From Bacillota bacterium (GTDB lineage: Bacteria; Bacillota; Clostridia; Peptostreptococcales; Anaerovoracaceae): 64,000 nucleotides of DNA. The position numbers and the translations under genes were made by a program. The DNA is taken from contig JAFQBD010000006.1 of the NCBI GenBank assembly GCA_017416795.1, forward strand, positions 1 to 64,000, read 5' to 3'. The notes below the pieces were generated by a model. The model had not been told where the DNA came from and ran no database searches. It saw only the letters and a program-made list of their open reading frames with translations. This document shows, piece after piece, positions 1-8,747 of this stretch (positions are counted from its first letter, which is position 1; every line of letters starts with the position of its first letter).

Positions 1-30
1 ATTCCTATCTAAAAATACTTCAAGAATAAC

Positions 31-54
31 AAAAGCCGCTATCAAGCGGCTTTT
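31..54. terminator. Bidirectional intrinsic terminator
   Basis: A perfect 10-bp inverted repeat (AAAAGCCGCT / AGCGGCTTTT) with an ATCA loop lies just past the stop codon of the minus-strand amidohydrolase. The stem ends in T runs on both strands, so it can end transcription from either side. Confidence 0.8.
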
Positions 55-62
55 CTCATTTA

Positions 63-1688
63 TTATCTCTCATAAACCTTCTCACCGTTGATCCAGGTCT
101 CTAAAACCTTGACCTGATCTATTTCATCAGACGGTATATCAAGAATATCCCTGTCAAGAATGATGAAATCGGCAGCATAGCCGGGTTTCAGCATACCTAC
201 ATCGGTAAAACCTACGAATGGAGCCGCTTCGGCAGTATAGAGGCTTATAGCCGTCTCGATATCGATGCGATGTTCTTGACCTGTATCAGTGCCATCCCAA
301 GCCTTGCGAGTCACTGCGCTCTTAAGGTTGACGAATGGATCCGATGGGGTCGACCAGCTTGTAGCAGGAGCATCAGAACTTAAAGATGTTCTGATACCCA
401 TATCGAGCCATTTAGCAACAGGGTAGCTGGCTTTGACAGTCGATCCGGGAAGATTCTTCAAATAACTTTCGATCTCGGCATAGACGAACACAGGCTGTGT
501 GCTCCAAGCCATATCGGAAGCTGCAGCGCGTTCCATCGCAGTTTCCGTAGGCATGGCCACATGCTCAAGACGAATAGCAGGGATACCATCAGGCATCCAG
601 TTCTTTTCCTGCCATGTCAGATCTACGGCTCTGTCGATAGCCTTTGCCCCCATAACATGTATACTAAGCTGGCACTTGTGAGCTTTGCAAAAGGCAAGGG
701 CTTCTTTTATCTCTTCTTCAGAACATACAGGCATGCCGTATTCAACAGCTGTATCTTCTTCATTAACAGGTAAGTAAGGGGAATCACACCAAGCAGTCCT
801 GCCTGAAACGCTGCCGTCACCCAGCAGCTTGATGCCTGATATACGGAACATACCGTCAGCATTAAAAGAAGGATCTTCGGTTATAAGCTGCGGTCCATGC
901 TTTCTGATCAAATGATAAGCGCTGTACGCAGCAAGCCTGTTCTTGAAACCTAGAGCTGAAGCCTTATCATATATTTCACTGTAACGGTCGATCTCGTTTT
1001 CTTCCATATCCGAAACAGTTGTAAGTCCCTGCGACAACAGTATCTCGCCGAGAGCGACGAAGTCTCGTGCGATCTTCTCATCTGTCTGTTTAGGCATAAG
1101 GTCCATAGCTAAACGCATAGCTGTTTCATAGAGAAGACCATCAGGTTCGCCGTTTTCATCTCTGCCGATCTTACCGCCTTCGGGATCAGGAGTGTCTTTA
1201 GTGATCCCGGCCATGTCCAGCACATAACTGTTCACTGCACACATATGTGCACATATACGCATCACGAATACAGGTGCATCACTGCATCCGCGGTCAAGAT
1301 CATATCTGTTAGGCGCACGATGTTCCGCCAGTTTGCCTTCATCATAGCCCCAGCCCCGGATCCATGCATCAGGACCTTGTGCTTCTCGTTTTTCAGAGAT
1401 ATTATCTACAAGCTCTTTGATTGAATCGATAGCAGGAGGGAGGGCAGATATCTGAGTTGCGAAGTCAGCCAGCAGCATGGCGTGCATGTGACAGTCTACG
1501 AACCCCGGAAGCATACGCCTTCCACCGAGATCAATGATCTCCTCAGCCTCAGATCTTAAAGCTGCAGCATCAGCATTGCTGCCGACCCATGCGATCCTGC
1601 CGTCTTTTACAGCTATAGCCTCAGCATAAGGTGAGTCTTTATCTGATGTGAATATTTTACCGTTTACAAATAATTTGTCGTATTTCAT
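63..1688 (-). CDS. Amidohydrolase family 3 protein (YtcJ-like)
   Basis: A 541-residue metal-dependent hydrolase of the amidohydrolase superfamily, YtcJ/AepA-like branch, normal length for that group. Visible marks are the N-terminal beta-sandwich start, the metal-binding HMH motif at residues 67-69 (in PGFVDCHMHA), a later conserved His in SIHVMGAKA, another in RLEHVAM, and the late catalytic Asp in LSSDAPATSW. These proteins hydrolyse amide or imide bonds, but the substrate cannot be read from sequence. No signal peptide is seen, so it is cytosolic. The ATG at 1688 follows AAGGAGATCAGAC, a strong ribosome site, and the gene is monocistronic, divergent from the WYL regulator. N-acyl amino acid or formamide-type substrates would fit a peptide fermenter, but that is inference. 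Confidence 0.85.
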   Translation of the reverse strand: MKYDKLFVNGKIFTSDKDSPYAEAIAVKDGRIAWVGSNADAAALRSEAEEIIDLGGRRMLPGFVDCHMHAMLLADFATQISALPPAIDSIKELVDNISEKREAQGPDAWIRGWGYDEGKLAEHRAPNRYDLDRGCSDAPVFVMRICAHMCAVNSYVLDMAGITKDTPDPEGGKIGRDENGEPDGLLYETAMRLAMDLMPKQTDEKIARDFVALGEILLSQGLTTVSDMEENEIDRYSEIYDKASALGFKNRLAAYSAYHLIRKHGPQLITEDPSFNADGMFRISGIKLLGDGSVSGRTAWCDSPYLPVNEEDTAVEYGMPVCSEEEIKEALAFCKAHKCQLSIHVMGAKAIDRAVDLTWQEKNWMPDGIPAIRLEHVAMPTETAMERAAASDMAWSTQPVFVYAEIESYLKNLPGSTVKASYPVAKWLDMGIRTSLSSDAPATSWSTPSDPFVNLKSAVTRKAWDGTDTGQEHRIDIETAISLYTAEAAPFVGFTDVGMLKPGYAADFIILDRDILDIPSDEIDQVKVLETWINGEKVYER

Positions 1689-1809
1689 GTCTGATCTCCT
1701 TGATAGTCATAGATATAAATATGATATACCCAATTACATTTGCCAACAACCCTTTGATTTAGTAAAATACCAATAAAGAGACAGATGCTAACTGTATTTG
1801 GAGGGCACT

Positions 1810-2796
1810 ATGGCCAAAACTGTAACGAATAAATTAAGAACTTTATATATCATGGATGCGCTTCTTGAGAAGAGCGATGAGAACAATCGCCTCTCGACAA
1901 AGGCTCTGCTGGAAATGCTTGAGGCAAACGGAATCACAGCAGACAGGAAGAGCATCTATGACGATATCGAGACACTCCAAACTTGGGGAATGGACATCTT
2001 ATATACTAAGGAAAAGCCTGCAGGCTACTATCTGGCAAGCCGTAAATTCGAGCTGCCGGAGCTCAAGCTTCTTGTTGATGCAGTTCAGTCGTCTAAGTTC
2101 ATAACTGTCAAGAAATCACGCGAGCTGATCAAAAAATTAGAGAGCCTGGCTAGTGCCGGAGAGGCAAAGAAACTTCAGAGAGAAGTATACATAGCCGATC
2201 GTATCAAAACAGGCAACGAAAGCATATATTACAACGTGGATAAGCTCCACGACGCCATCCAGGCCAATAAGAAGATCAGTTTCATATATTACAAGTGGAA
2301 TACCGATAAAGAGCTTGTAGCTCGTAACAATGGTAAGCCTATATCAGTCAGTCCATGGTCACTCACCTGGGACGATGAGAATTACTATATGCTGGGATTC
2401 GATGCATCATCAGGAATAGTCAAGCATTACAGAGTCGATAAGATGCAAAACATCACGCTTCTCGACGAGTCAAGGGATGGCGAAGAAGCATTCAAAGATT
2501 TCGATCTTGCCAAGTTCGCCAAGAATACCTTCGGTATGTACGGCGGCGATCTTGAGGCTGTAACTATGGAGTTCGATAACAGCTTGATAGGTGTAGTACT
2601 TGACAGATTCGGAACAGATGTGATAATCCAGAAGACGAGCGAAGATAAATTCAGGATAAGACATGAAGCGGCTGTAAGCGGTCAGTTCTATGGCTGGATC
2701 GCAGGTCTTGGCACAGGCGTCAAGATCATTTCACCGCAGCACGTTGCCGATGGATTCAAGACTTATCTGACTGATGTTATCGCCGGATATGAATAA
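1810..2796 (+). CDS. WYL-domain transcriptional regulator (YafY-type)
   Basis: A 328-residue DNA-binding regulator. Residues 1 to about 65 form a DeoR-like winged helix (RLSTKALLEMLEANGIT with KSIYDDIETLQ as recognition helix), followed by a WYL ligand-sensing domain from about residue 140 (ISFIYYKWN, then SVSPWSLTWDDENYYMLGFD) and a WCX-like C-terminal part. WYL domains usually sense nucleic acid or small ligands; the ligand here is unknown. The reading frame is open from a TTG at 1798, but GGAGGG at 1800-1805 is placed correctly only for ATG 1810, so that start is chosen. It sits 14 nt ahead of the Crp/Fnr gene and is probably cotranscribed with it. It is divergent from the amidohydrolase, a possible target. 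Confidence 0.9.
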   Translation: MAKTVTNKLRTLYIMDALLEKSDENNRLSTKALLEMLEANGITADRKSIYDDIETLQTWGMDILYTKEKPAGYYLASRKFELPELKLLVDAVQSSKFITVKKSRELIKKLESLASAGEAKKLQREVYIADRIKTGNESIYYNVDKLHDAIQANKKISFIYYKWNTDKELVARNNGKPISVSPWSLTWDDENYYMLGFDASSGIVKHYRVDKMQNITLLDESRDGEEAFKDFDLAKFAKNTFGMYGGDLEAVTMEFDNSLIGVVLDRFGTDVIIQKTSEDKFRIRHEAAVSGQFYGWIAGLGTGVKIISPQHVADGFKTYLTDVIAGYE

Positions 2797-2810
2797 TAAG
2801 GAGACGGTTA

Positions 2811-3473
2811 ATGAACGAAATGATTTTTTCATCGGTTTTCCCGTTCTGGGATAAGCTTGATGATGATGATAAAACAGCCATCAAAGATGGCCATATAACT
2901 AAGACTTTCGAAAAAGGTTCTGTAGTCCATCGAAGCGATATGGGATGTCAGGGCGCTATCCTGATACAAAAAGGTGCTTTCAGAGTCTATATAATATCCG
3001 AAGAAGGACGAGAAGTGACACTTTTCAGGATAAGAGAAGGGGAGTGCTGTGTACTTTCCGCATCGTGCCTGCTCGACTCCATACAGTTCGACATCTTCAT
3101 CGAGACTGCAGAAAAAACAGAAGCCGTAGTTATCCCTACGACGATCCTTAACCACATCATGGAGGAAAACCCTTACGTGGGTCTTTACATGTATCAGCAG
3201 GCCACTGAGCGCTTCTCAGAGGTGATGTGGACCATGCAGCAGATCTTGTTCATGGCCATCGATAAGAGAGTTGCCATATATCTGTGGGACGAAAGTATTT
3301 CAAGGGGTCTTACCACTATCAAGACTACCCATGACGAGATCGCCAGAAATATCGGAAGTGCACGTGAAGTGGTGACTAAAGTTCTCAATTACTTTGCTGA
3401 AGAAGGTGTAGTGACTCTCGGCCGCGGCAGGATCGAGATAACATACAAAGAAAAACTCAAGACATATTTGTAA
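2811..3473 (+). CDS. Crp/Fnr family transcriptional regulator
   Basis: A 220-residue two-domain regulator: a cyclic-nucleotide-binding-like beta-barrel (about residues 10-130) and a C-terminal HTH_CRP winged helix (TTHDEIARNIGSAREVVTKV, about 165-190). Cysteines occur in MGCQGA and ECCVLSASC. The N-terminal four-Cys iron-sulfur motif of enterobacterial FNR is absent, so the trigger may be redox, metal or a small ligand. The ribosome site AAGGAGA precedes ATG 2811. Two nucleotides after its stop codon lies a 7-bp inverted repeat, TATGTGA-N5-TCACATA, which resembles a Crp-type operator. The gene probably shares a transcript with the WYL regulator. Confidence 0.9.
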   Translation: MNEMIFSSVFPFWDKLDDDDKTAIKDGHITKTFEKGSVVHRSDMGCQGAILIQKGAFRVYIISEEGREVTLFRIREGECCVLSASCLLDSIQFDIFIETAEKTEAVVIPTTILNHIMEENPYVGLYMYQQATERFSEVMWTMQQILFMAIDKRVAIYLWDESISRGLTTIKTTHDEIARNIGSAREVVTKVLNYFAEEGVVTLGRGRIEITYKEKLKTYL

Positions 3474-3475
3474 CT

Positions 3476-3494
3476 TATGTGACAAACTCACATA
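3476..3494. promoter_or_regulatory. Crp-like inverted repeat
   Basis: TATGTGA and TCACATA form a perfect 7-bp inverted repeat with a 5-base spacer, immediately downstream of the Crp/Fnr gene and in the gap before a convergent gene. No T run follows, so it is a poor terminator. Its core, TGTGA/TCACA, resembles a Crp half-site pair, although the classical spacer is 6. Role unproven. Confidence 0.4.
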
Positions 3495-3548
3495 CACTGC
3501 CGTTTCTGTCGTGTATTATCATGACATAAACAGCTTTTTAAATAAAAA

Positions 3549-3572
3549 AAGAACAGGCGCTTACCTGTTCTT
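3549..3572 (-). terminator. Terminator overlapping the stop codon of the DUF1648 gene
   Basis: AAGAACAGG and CCTGTTCTT form a 9-bp stem. The minus-strand stop codon (3561-3563) lies in the loop. On the minus strand the stem runs into seven T residues, so it should end the DUF1648 transcript. Confidence 0.7.
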
Positions 3573-4019
3573 ATACATCATAAAAATACCCATAATAATC
3601 GACAGTAACATAGCGGCGATCAGTGCTATCAGGATGAATCTAGGCATTGGCGTCGCTATTGCTGCGTTTATAAGCATGACAGCAAACAACAGAGAAACCA
3701 ACATTTTAATGACTTCCAGCATCGCCTTTGTTATACTGTAGAGCCTCGCCTTATTTTCAGCAGTGACTTTCACCGGCATGTTCCAGGTATTCGGGAACCT
3801 CATCAGAACAGTGATCAAAATGAACACGAACCATGCCAGCACCATCATGAAGATCAAAGAACCTTTGCCGCCGTAGCCATCAGCTTCACCTGCGAAGTTG
3901 TAGTGGGTAGGTATCTGATCAGGTATTTGGGACCACATTATAATGACAAACAAGGTGGATCCCAGAAGGGCAAGCACGCCTATGATATTCATTATTAAAT
4001 AAATAATTTCTTTTCTCAT
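3561..4019 (-). CDS. DUF1648 domain membrane protein
   Basis: A 152-residue integral membrane protein with about four predicted helices. Residues 27-53 carry the DUF1648 signature, including QIPDQIPTHYNFAGEADGYG. Members of this family, related to the SdpI immunity protein region, have no firmly known function; some act near cell-envelope stress or toxin immunity. Start ATG 4019 follows GGAG with an 8-base spacer. It is convergent with the Crp/Fnr gene and divergent from the dipeptidase, so it is likely monocistronic. The final residues are coded inside its own terminator hairpin. Confidence 0.8.
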   Translation of the reverse strand: MRKEIIYLIMNIIGVLALLGSTLFVIIMWSQIPDQIPTHYNFAGEADGYGGKGSLIFMMVLAWFVFILITVLMRFPNTWNMPVKVTAENKARLYSITKAMLEVIKMLVSLLFAVMLINAAIATPMPRFILIALIAAMLLSIIMGIFMMYKNR

Positions 4020-4096
4020 TAATTAACTCCGTTCATTAAAAATAAGCATATTAGTACTATATCATAAAAAGATAATACTTTCTATATAAGGACCTT

Positions 4097-4115
4097 TTTT
4101 CTATAATATAGAAAA
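4097..4115. promoter_or_regulatory. Palindrome over a -10 box upstream of the dipeptidase
   Basis: TTTTCTATA-A-TATAGAAAA is a perfect inverted repeat with 9-bp arms that embeds a TATAAT hexamer at 4102-4107. It sits 35 bp upstream of the dipeptidase start, between that gene and the divergent DUF1648 gene. Such a placement suits a repressor site. No good -35 is visible. Confidence 0.45.
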
Positions 4116-4149
4116 GCTGAACGAGTGGTTATCAAAAGTGAGGTCATAA

Positions 4150-5445
4150 ATGTTCAACAAATATATAAGAGACAGACAAGACGAAATCATAACATCAGTT
4201 CTCGAAAGCATCGCCATCGACAGTACGGAAGCAGAGCCGCAGGAAGGAATGCCGTTTGGTAAGGGTGTGAACGATGCACTGGAACATGCTCTCAAACTGG
4301 CAGATCAGATGGGTTTCAAAACAGCTAATATAGATAATATGGCAGGATATGCCGAATACGGTGAAGGCGAAGAAATGATCGCTGTATTAGGTCACCTCGA
4401 CATCGTTCCGATAGGAGATGGCTGGACTTACGATCCGTGGGGCGAGATTGTGGATGATAGGATATATGGCAGAGGAACTCTCGACGACAAGGGGCCTATG
4501 ATAGGTGCGCTGTACGCTCTTGATGCGGTTCGCAGTCTGGCCGGACCTCTGAAAAGAAGGATAAGACTCATCTTCGGAACTAATGAAGAAACGGGAAGCC
4601 GCGATATGGTCCGTTACAATGAAACTGAGGAAACACCTGTGATGGGATTTACTCCCGATGCTGACTATCCAGTTATCTTCTCAGAAAAGGGCATAGCCAG
4701 GATCACTCTCGAGAAAAAGATAAACGATGGGTCGCTTATCTCAGCTCATGCAGGAAAGGCGGTAAATATAGTTCCCGATCATGCAGAAATGACTTTCTTA
4801 GGCGAAGATGCAAAGGTCCGTGCTTTGGAAAGCACAGGGATCCCTGCTCACGGAAGTACTCCTGAGCTTGGAAAGAACGCCGTTTCGGATCTTATGCAAA
4901 AAGTTGTGGAAAGCGGTGCAAGCGGAGATCTTAAATATTTTGCGGATTTCTATAATAAAAATATCGCTTTTGAGACAGACGGAGCTTCACTGGGGATCGC
5001 ATGTGATGCAGGTAAATTCGGCAGGACTACAGTCAATGTGGGACTCCTTGAAGGTGACGGCACACACATAAAAATCACTCTCGACTGCAGATATCCTGCA
5101 GGAGAAGACTTTGAGCAGACGGCAGCGGAGCTGAAGGAAAAAGCCGAAGCAGAAGGTATAGAGTGCGTTTTGCATAAAAATGTTCAGCCTCTTTATATAC
5201 CTGAAGACAGTATGCTGGTGCAGACTTTGCAGGAAGTATACAGAGAGCAGACAGGGCAGGACATAGATCCGGTCGTAATAGGCGGCGGAACGTATGCTAA
5301 GGCAGTCAAGAATATAGTGGCATTCGGTCCTGTATTCCCTGATCAGGAAAACGTGATCCATCAAAAGGATGAGTATATTTCCATCGAACATTTGATGAAA
5401 AATGTAGAGATAATGGCGCATGCGATGTACAGGCTGGCCAGATAA
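4150..5445 (+). CDS. pepV: M20 family dipeptidase (PepV/Sapep-like)
   Basis: A 431-residue zinc-dependent dipeptidase of the M20/M28 clan, cytosolic, releasing amino acids from imported dipeptides. Seen directly: the first metal site VLGHLDIVPIGDGW, the bridging-Asp region GRGTLDDKGP, the catalytic Glu pair in GTNEETGSRD, a lid domain in the middle, and the final metal His in VIHQKDEYIS. Length suits PepV-like enzymes (about 440-470). It starts at ATG 4150 with GTGAGG as a modest ribosome site. The gene stands next to a peptide-use cluster (OPT transporter and dipeptide epimerase about 2-3 kb downstream), which supports a role in peptide catabolism. A beta-Ala-Xaa or D-amino acid preference is possible and cannot be resolved. 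Confidence 0.85.
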   Translation: MFNKYIRDRQDEIITSVLESIAIDSTEAEPQEGMPFGKGVNDALEHALKLADQMGFKTANIDNMAGYAEYGEGEEMIAVLGHLDIVPIGDGWTYDPWGEIVDDRIYGRGTLDDKGPMIGALYALDAVRSLAGPLKRRIRLIFGTNEETGSRDMVRYNETEETPVMGFTPDADYPVIFSEKGIARITLEKKINDGSLISAHAGKAVNIVPDHAEMTFLGEDAKVRALESTGIPAHGSTPELGKNAVSDLMQKVVESGASGDLKYFADFYNKNIAFETDGASLGIACDAGKFGRTTVNVGLLEGDGTHIKITLDCRYPAGEDFEQTAAELKEKAEAEGIECVLHKNVQPLYIPEDSMLVQTLQEVYREQTGQDIDPVVIGGGTYAKAVKNIVAFGPVFPDQENVIHQKDEYISIEHLMKNVEIMAHAMYRLAR

Positions 5446-5515
5446 AATATATAGACAAAACAGCTTTTCTATGGTAAAGTAATAAAAAGGCGAATTGTAG
5501 TTTACGGAGTCGAAT

Positions 5516-5842
5516 ATGTATGAAAAAAGTACCGTATATATCGTAGGACATGGCAAGACAAGCAGTGAGAATGCGATAACAAGTAATTTCAAGATATTCT
5601 TCATAGGTCTTGTTATAGATACGACGGATGATTTAGTCGTCGATATGGAGTGTTCGGCAACGATTTCCATAACAAGCAGATTCATAAGGGAACTGTTTGT
5701 AGGCAGGAAGTTCACCGAATACGATCCTCAATTGGAGGAAGATATAAGTCGGCGTTACTACGGCACATCTCAGAAGGCTTTGATAACTGCCTACAAGGAT
5801 GCGTTTAAAAAATACAGAGAGATAAAAGAGAAGTATTACTAA
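5516..5842 (+). CDS. DUF3870 domain protein
   Basis: A 108-residue protein that I recognise as the DUF3870 family of unknown function. Conserved-looking stretches are VYIVGHGKTSSENA, VDMECSATISITSRFI and RRYYGTSQKALI. It contains one Cys and no signal peptide, so it is cytosolic. In Clostridia such genes often lie near amino-acid metabolism genes, but no function is established. A weak ribosome site (CGGAG) precedes the ATG. The gene is followed by a clear terminator and therefore probably shares a transcript with the dipeptidase 70 nt upstream. Confidence 0.7.
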   Translation: MYEKSTVYIVGHGKTSSENAITSNFKIFFIGLVIDTTDDLVVDMECSATISITSRFIRELFVGRKFTEYDPQLEEDISRRYYGTSQKALITAYKDAFKKYREIKEKYY

Positions 5843-5898
5843 ACTGCTTTATTCAACTTAGATGTACGGCTCACCCCGTAGATCATCATGAATGAAAT

Positions 5899-5938
5899 CC
5901 AGTGCTCACTAGCAATGCTAGTTTGGCGCTGGTTTTTT
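5899..5938 (+). terminator. Intrinsic terminator after the DUF3870 gene
   Basis: CCAGTGC pairs with GCGCTGG (one wobble pair), with an inner CTAGC/GCTAG helix, followed by six T residues. A second small hairpin (TACGG/CCGTA) lies just upstream near 5862-5880. Confidence 0.75.
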
Positions 5939-5984
5939 ATTATTTAGGATCGGTATAGGAAGACAAATAAGAGGAGTTGACGAT

Positions 5985-6755
5985 TTGCTTAAAGAACGTT
6001 TGATAAAAGCTGCTGAAGACCGCGGAGCTGAATGTGCTTTCGTAGTCAAGGATCTGAAAGATGGAAGCGTATGTGCTTACAGAGAAGATGAAGTTGTAAG
6101 TTCATTTAGTTTGATAAAAGTATTTATACTGGCAGAAGCGGTAAGAAGAATAAGATGCGGGGAACTGGCGCTTGACACAGAAATAGATGTGAAGGCTTCT
6201 GATGTAGTGGACTTCAGTGTTCTGGTGTTCTTAAAAGAGAGGGCATATACTCTGGAAGAGCTGTTGAGATTGATGATCGTGTACAGTGATAATACTGCGA
6301 CAAACGTGCTGATCGACTATCTGGGTTACGATGATATAAATAAACATATCCGTGATCTGGGATTCGAAAAGTCATTATTACAGCGTAAGATGATGGACTT
6401 CGAAGCTAAAAAGGAAGGAAGAGACAATCTTACTACAGCAGGCGAAATGGCTGAGTTTCTTGAAAGATTATACAGAAAAGAATTGCTCGGTGCTGAAGCA
6501 GACGAGCTTATGCTTGATATCATGAAGGGTCAGGCTGACGAAATGGATATGAGACTCCAGCTGCCTGATGAATTGCCTATCGCCAGAAAGAGCGGTGAGG
6601 GAGACTGTCTGAATCATGAAATCGCCATTGTATTCGCAGAAAGTACAGACTACATATTCTGCTTCCTGTCTTGGAATGGTCCTGATAACAATCAGACAAG
6701 ACAGCTTATGAGTGATACTTCAAAAATCGTTTATGATTTTTTTGAGGATAAATAA
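5985..6755 (+). CDS. Class A beta-lactamase-like serine hydrolase
   Basis: A 256-residue member of the serine beta-lactamase/DD-peptidase fold. The three active-site motifs are visible: SLIK at 42-45 (nucleophile Ser and Lys), SDN at 102-104 and KSG at 203-205. An omega-loop-like region (MDFEAKKEGRDN) sits where Glu166 lies in class A enzymes. There is no signal peptide, which is odd for a true secreted beta-lactamase and suggests an intracellular peptidase or amidase. It begins at TTG 5985 with GAGGAG eight bases upstream; no better ATG exists. It is 23 nt upstream of the OPT transporter and so heads a probable operon with the transporter and dipeptide epimerase, pointing to cleavage of imported, perhaps muropeptide-derived, peptides (inference). 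Confidence 0.8.
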   Translation: MLKERLIKAAEDRGAECAFVVKDLKDGSVCAYREDEVVSSFSLIKVFILAEAVRRIRCGELALDTEIDVKASDVVDFSVLVFLKERAYTLEELLRLMIVYSDNTATNVLIDYLGYDDINKHIRDLGFEKSLLQRKMMDFEAKKEGRDNLTTAGEMAEFLERLYRKELLGAEADELMLDIMKGQADEMDMRLQLPDELPIARKSGEGDCLNHEIAIVFAESTDYIFCFLSWNGPDNNQTRQLMSDTSKIVYDFFEDK

Positions 6756-6778
6756 TTTTATAGTAAAGGAGAAAAGAT

Positions 6779-8731
6779 ATGGAAATCAAAAATCCAAAAG
6801 CTAGCGGCTTCGGCGCTAAAGTAAGCGGCGCGGACTATGAACCTTATATTTCTGCTGACAGCAATATCAAAGAGTTCACAGTCAGAGCAGTGATCATCGG
6901 TATCGTGCTCGCCATCGTATTCGGTGCAGCGAACGCTTATCTGGCAATGCAGGTTGGTATGACTATCTGTGCATCTATCCCTGCAGCAGTAATGGGACTG
7001 GCTATCCTGAAAATCTTCACTAAGGACAGTACTGTACTGGAAAACAACATCGTACAGACAGTAGGATCTGCAGGTGAAGCACTGGCAGCAGGGGTTGCCT
7101 TCACATTACCGGCATTATTATTATTAAATCTTGACATCAGTATGGTCACAATATTCTTCATCTGTGCAGGCGGCGGTCTGCTGGGATGTCTGATGATGGT
7201 TCCTCTGAGAAAGTTCCTCATCAAGGACTTACACGGAGAACTGCCTTATCCTGAAGGTACTGCATGTGCAGAAGTTGTATCATCAGGTCATGAAGGCGGA
7301 AGCGGCGCTAAACTGCTGTTCTCAGCTCTCGGTCTTGGCGCTATCTGGAAGTTCATCACAGATGGATTCGTTATCGTGCCTTACACTATCGACGTTGTAT
7401 TCAGCAAGGGCCCTCTGGCAGGTGGTGCTGTAGGTATGGACTATCTGGGATCACTGCTGGGTGCAGGCTTCCTGATCGGACCAAAAGTATGTATGCAGTC
7501 ACTGGCCGGCGCAGTATTAGGCTGGTTCGGTTTCCTGCCACTGCTCCATTTCATCGGTACACTGGCACCTGAAATGGTTCTGGCTCCATCAACTATTCCT
7601 CTGTCCGAAATGGATATCTGGGATATGTGGACAAATTATCTGAAGTATCTTGGTATCGGTGCTGTAACGATGGGTGCATTCATCAGCTTATTTACAGCTC
7701 TGCCTATCATCGTTAGATCTTTCAAACAGACATTTGGTCACATGGGTAATGCAGAAGGCGAAAATGTTAAGAGAACAGACCTTAACATCGGCGGTAAAGT
7801 TCTCATCATCGGTATCCTGATCGTAATGGCTATCATCGCATTCTTACCTGTATTCCCAAGCGTACTGGCAGGAAGCATCGGTGCTATCATGGTAGTTATC
7901 TTCGGATTCATCTTCGTAACAGTATCTGCTCACTTAGTAGGTTATGTTGGAAGTACTAATAACCCTATCGTAGCTATGTCCATCGGCGGTCTGCTGGTTA
8001 CAGCTGTTATCTTCCGTCTGTTCGGATACTCAGGTGTTACAGGTATCGCAGCTACAGTAGTAGTAGGATCAATGATCTGTATCGCACTGGCTATCTCAGG
8101 CGACATGGCTCAGGACCTGAAGTCAGGTTTCTTACTGGGGGCTACTCCTAAGAAGCAGCAGATCGGTCAGATGATCGGTATCGTATCTGCAGCTGCAGTT
8201 ATGGGTGCAGTAATCATCATGCTGAACGATGTATATGGAATCGGCGGAGAAAAGCTGCCTGCTCCACATGCTAATATGGTTAAATCTATCGCTGAAGGTA
8301 TCATGGGCGGAACAATGCCTTGGTCACTGATCATCTGCGGTATGGCTATCGCAGTTATGGTATGGCTGCTGGGCGGATCAGTTCTGGTATTCTCAGTTGG
8401 ACTGTATCTCCCAATCCACCTGTCAACAACACTGATGATCGGTGGTGCCGTAAGAGCTATCGTAGACAAGAAGTTCGAAGGCGATGTTAAGGCTAAGAAG
8501 GTTGAAAAGGGAACTATCTATGCTTCAGGTCTGATCGCAGGTGAATCACTCATGGGCGTTATCGTAACAGTTCTGTCATATATCGGAGTTAATGTTGCAG
8601 GCGTACTCGGCGGCTTCGAAAGCGGCTGGGCAGGCATGGTAGGATTCGCTATCGTTACTGCGATATTCTGCTACATCATCTTCAGTAAGAAGGAAGAAGA
8701 TAAATTAAAAGGCAGAGATATTCAGCTGTAA
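6779..8731 (+). CDS. OPT family oligopeptide transporter
   Basis: A 650-residue polytopic membrane protein with about 15 hydrophobic helices, typical of the bacterial OPT (oligopeptide transporter) family. Recognisable segments are GAANAYLAMQVGMTICASIP near the N terminus, HGELPYPEGTACAEV (a hallmark) around residue 150, and NNPIVAMSIGGLL in the second half. OPT proteins are proton-coupled importers of small peptides, or in some lineages metal chelates. The ribosome site AAAGGAG precedes ATG 6779. It lies between a serine hydrolase and a dipeptide epimerase with gaps of 23 and 16 nt, making a peptide-uptake role more likely than metal transport. Codon use is highly adapted, suggesting strong expression. 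Confidence 0.9.
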   Translation: MEIKNPKASGFGAKVSGADYEPYISADSNIKEFTVRAVIIGIVLAIVFGAANAYLAMQVGMTICASIPAAVMGLAILKIFTKDSTVLENNIVQTVGSAGEALAAGVAFTLPALLLLNLDISMVTIFFICAGGGLLGCLMMVPLRKFLIKDLHGELPYPEGTACAEVVSSGHEGGSGAKLLFSALGLGAIWKFITDGFVIVPYTIDVVFSKGPLAGGAVGMDYLGSLLGAGFLIGPKVCMQSLAGAVLGWFGFLPLLHFIGTLAPEMVLAPSTIPLSEMDIWDMWTNYLKYLGIGAVTMGAFISLFTALPIIVRSFKQTFGHMGNAEGENVKRTDLNIGGKVLIIGILIVMAIIAFLPVFPSVLAGSIGAIMVVIFGFIFVTVSAHLVGYVGSTNNPIVAMSIGGLLVTAVIFRLFGYSGVTGIAATVVVGSMICIALAISGDMAQDLKSGFLLGATPKKQQIGQMIGIVSAAAVMGAVIIMLNDVYGIGGEKLPAPHANMVKSIAEGIMGGTMPWSLIICGMAIAVMVWLLGGSVLVFSVGLYLPIHLSTTLMIGGAVRAIVDKKFEGDVKAKKVEKGTIYASGLIAGESLMGVIVTVLSYIGVNVAGVLGGFESGWAGMVGFAIVTAIFCYIIFSKKEEDKLKGRDIQL

Positions 8732-8747
8732 CATATAGGAGGGGAAC

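Noticed and set aside
4987..5715. Long minus-strand frame opposite the dipeptidase and DUF3870 genes
   Set aside because: It is antisense to two well-supported genes, has no ribosome site and reads as unstructured composition typical of shadow frames.
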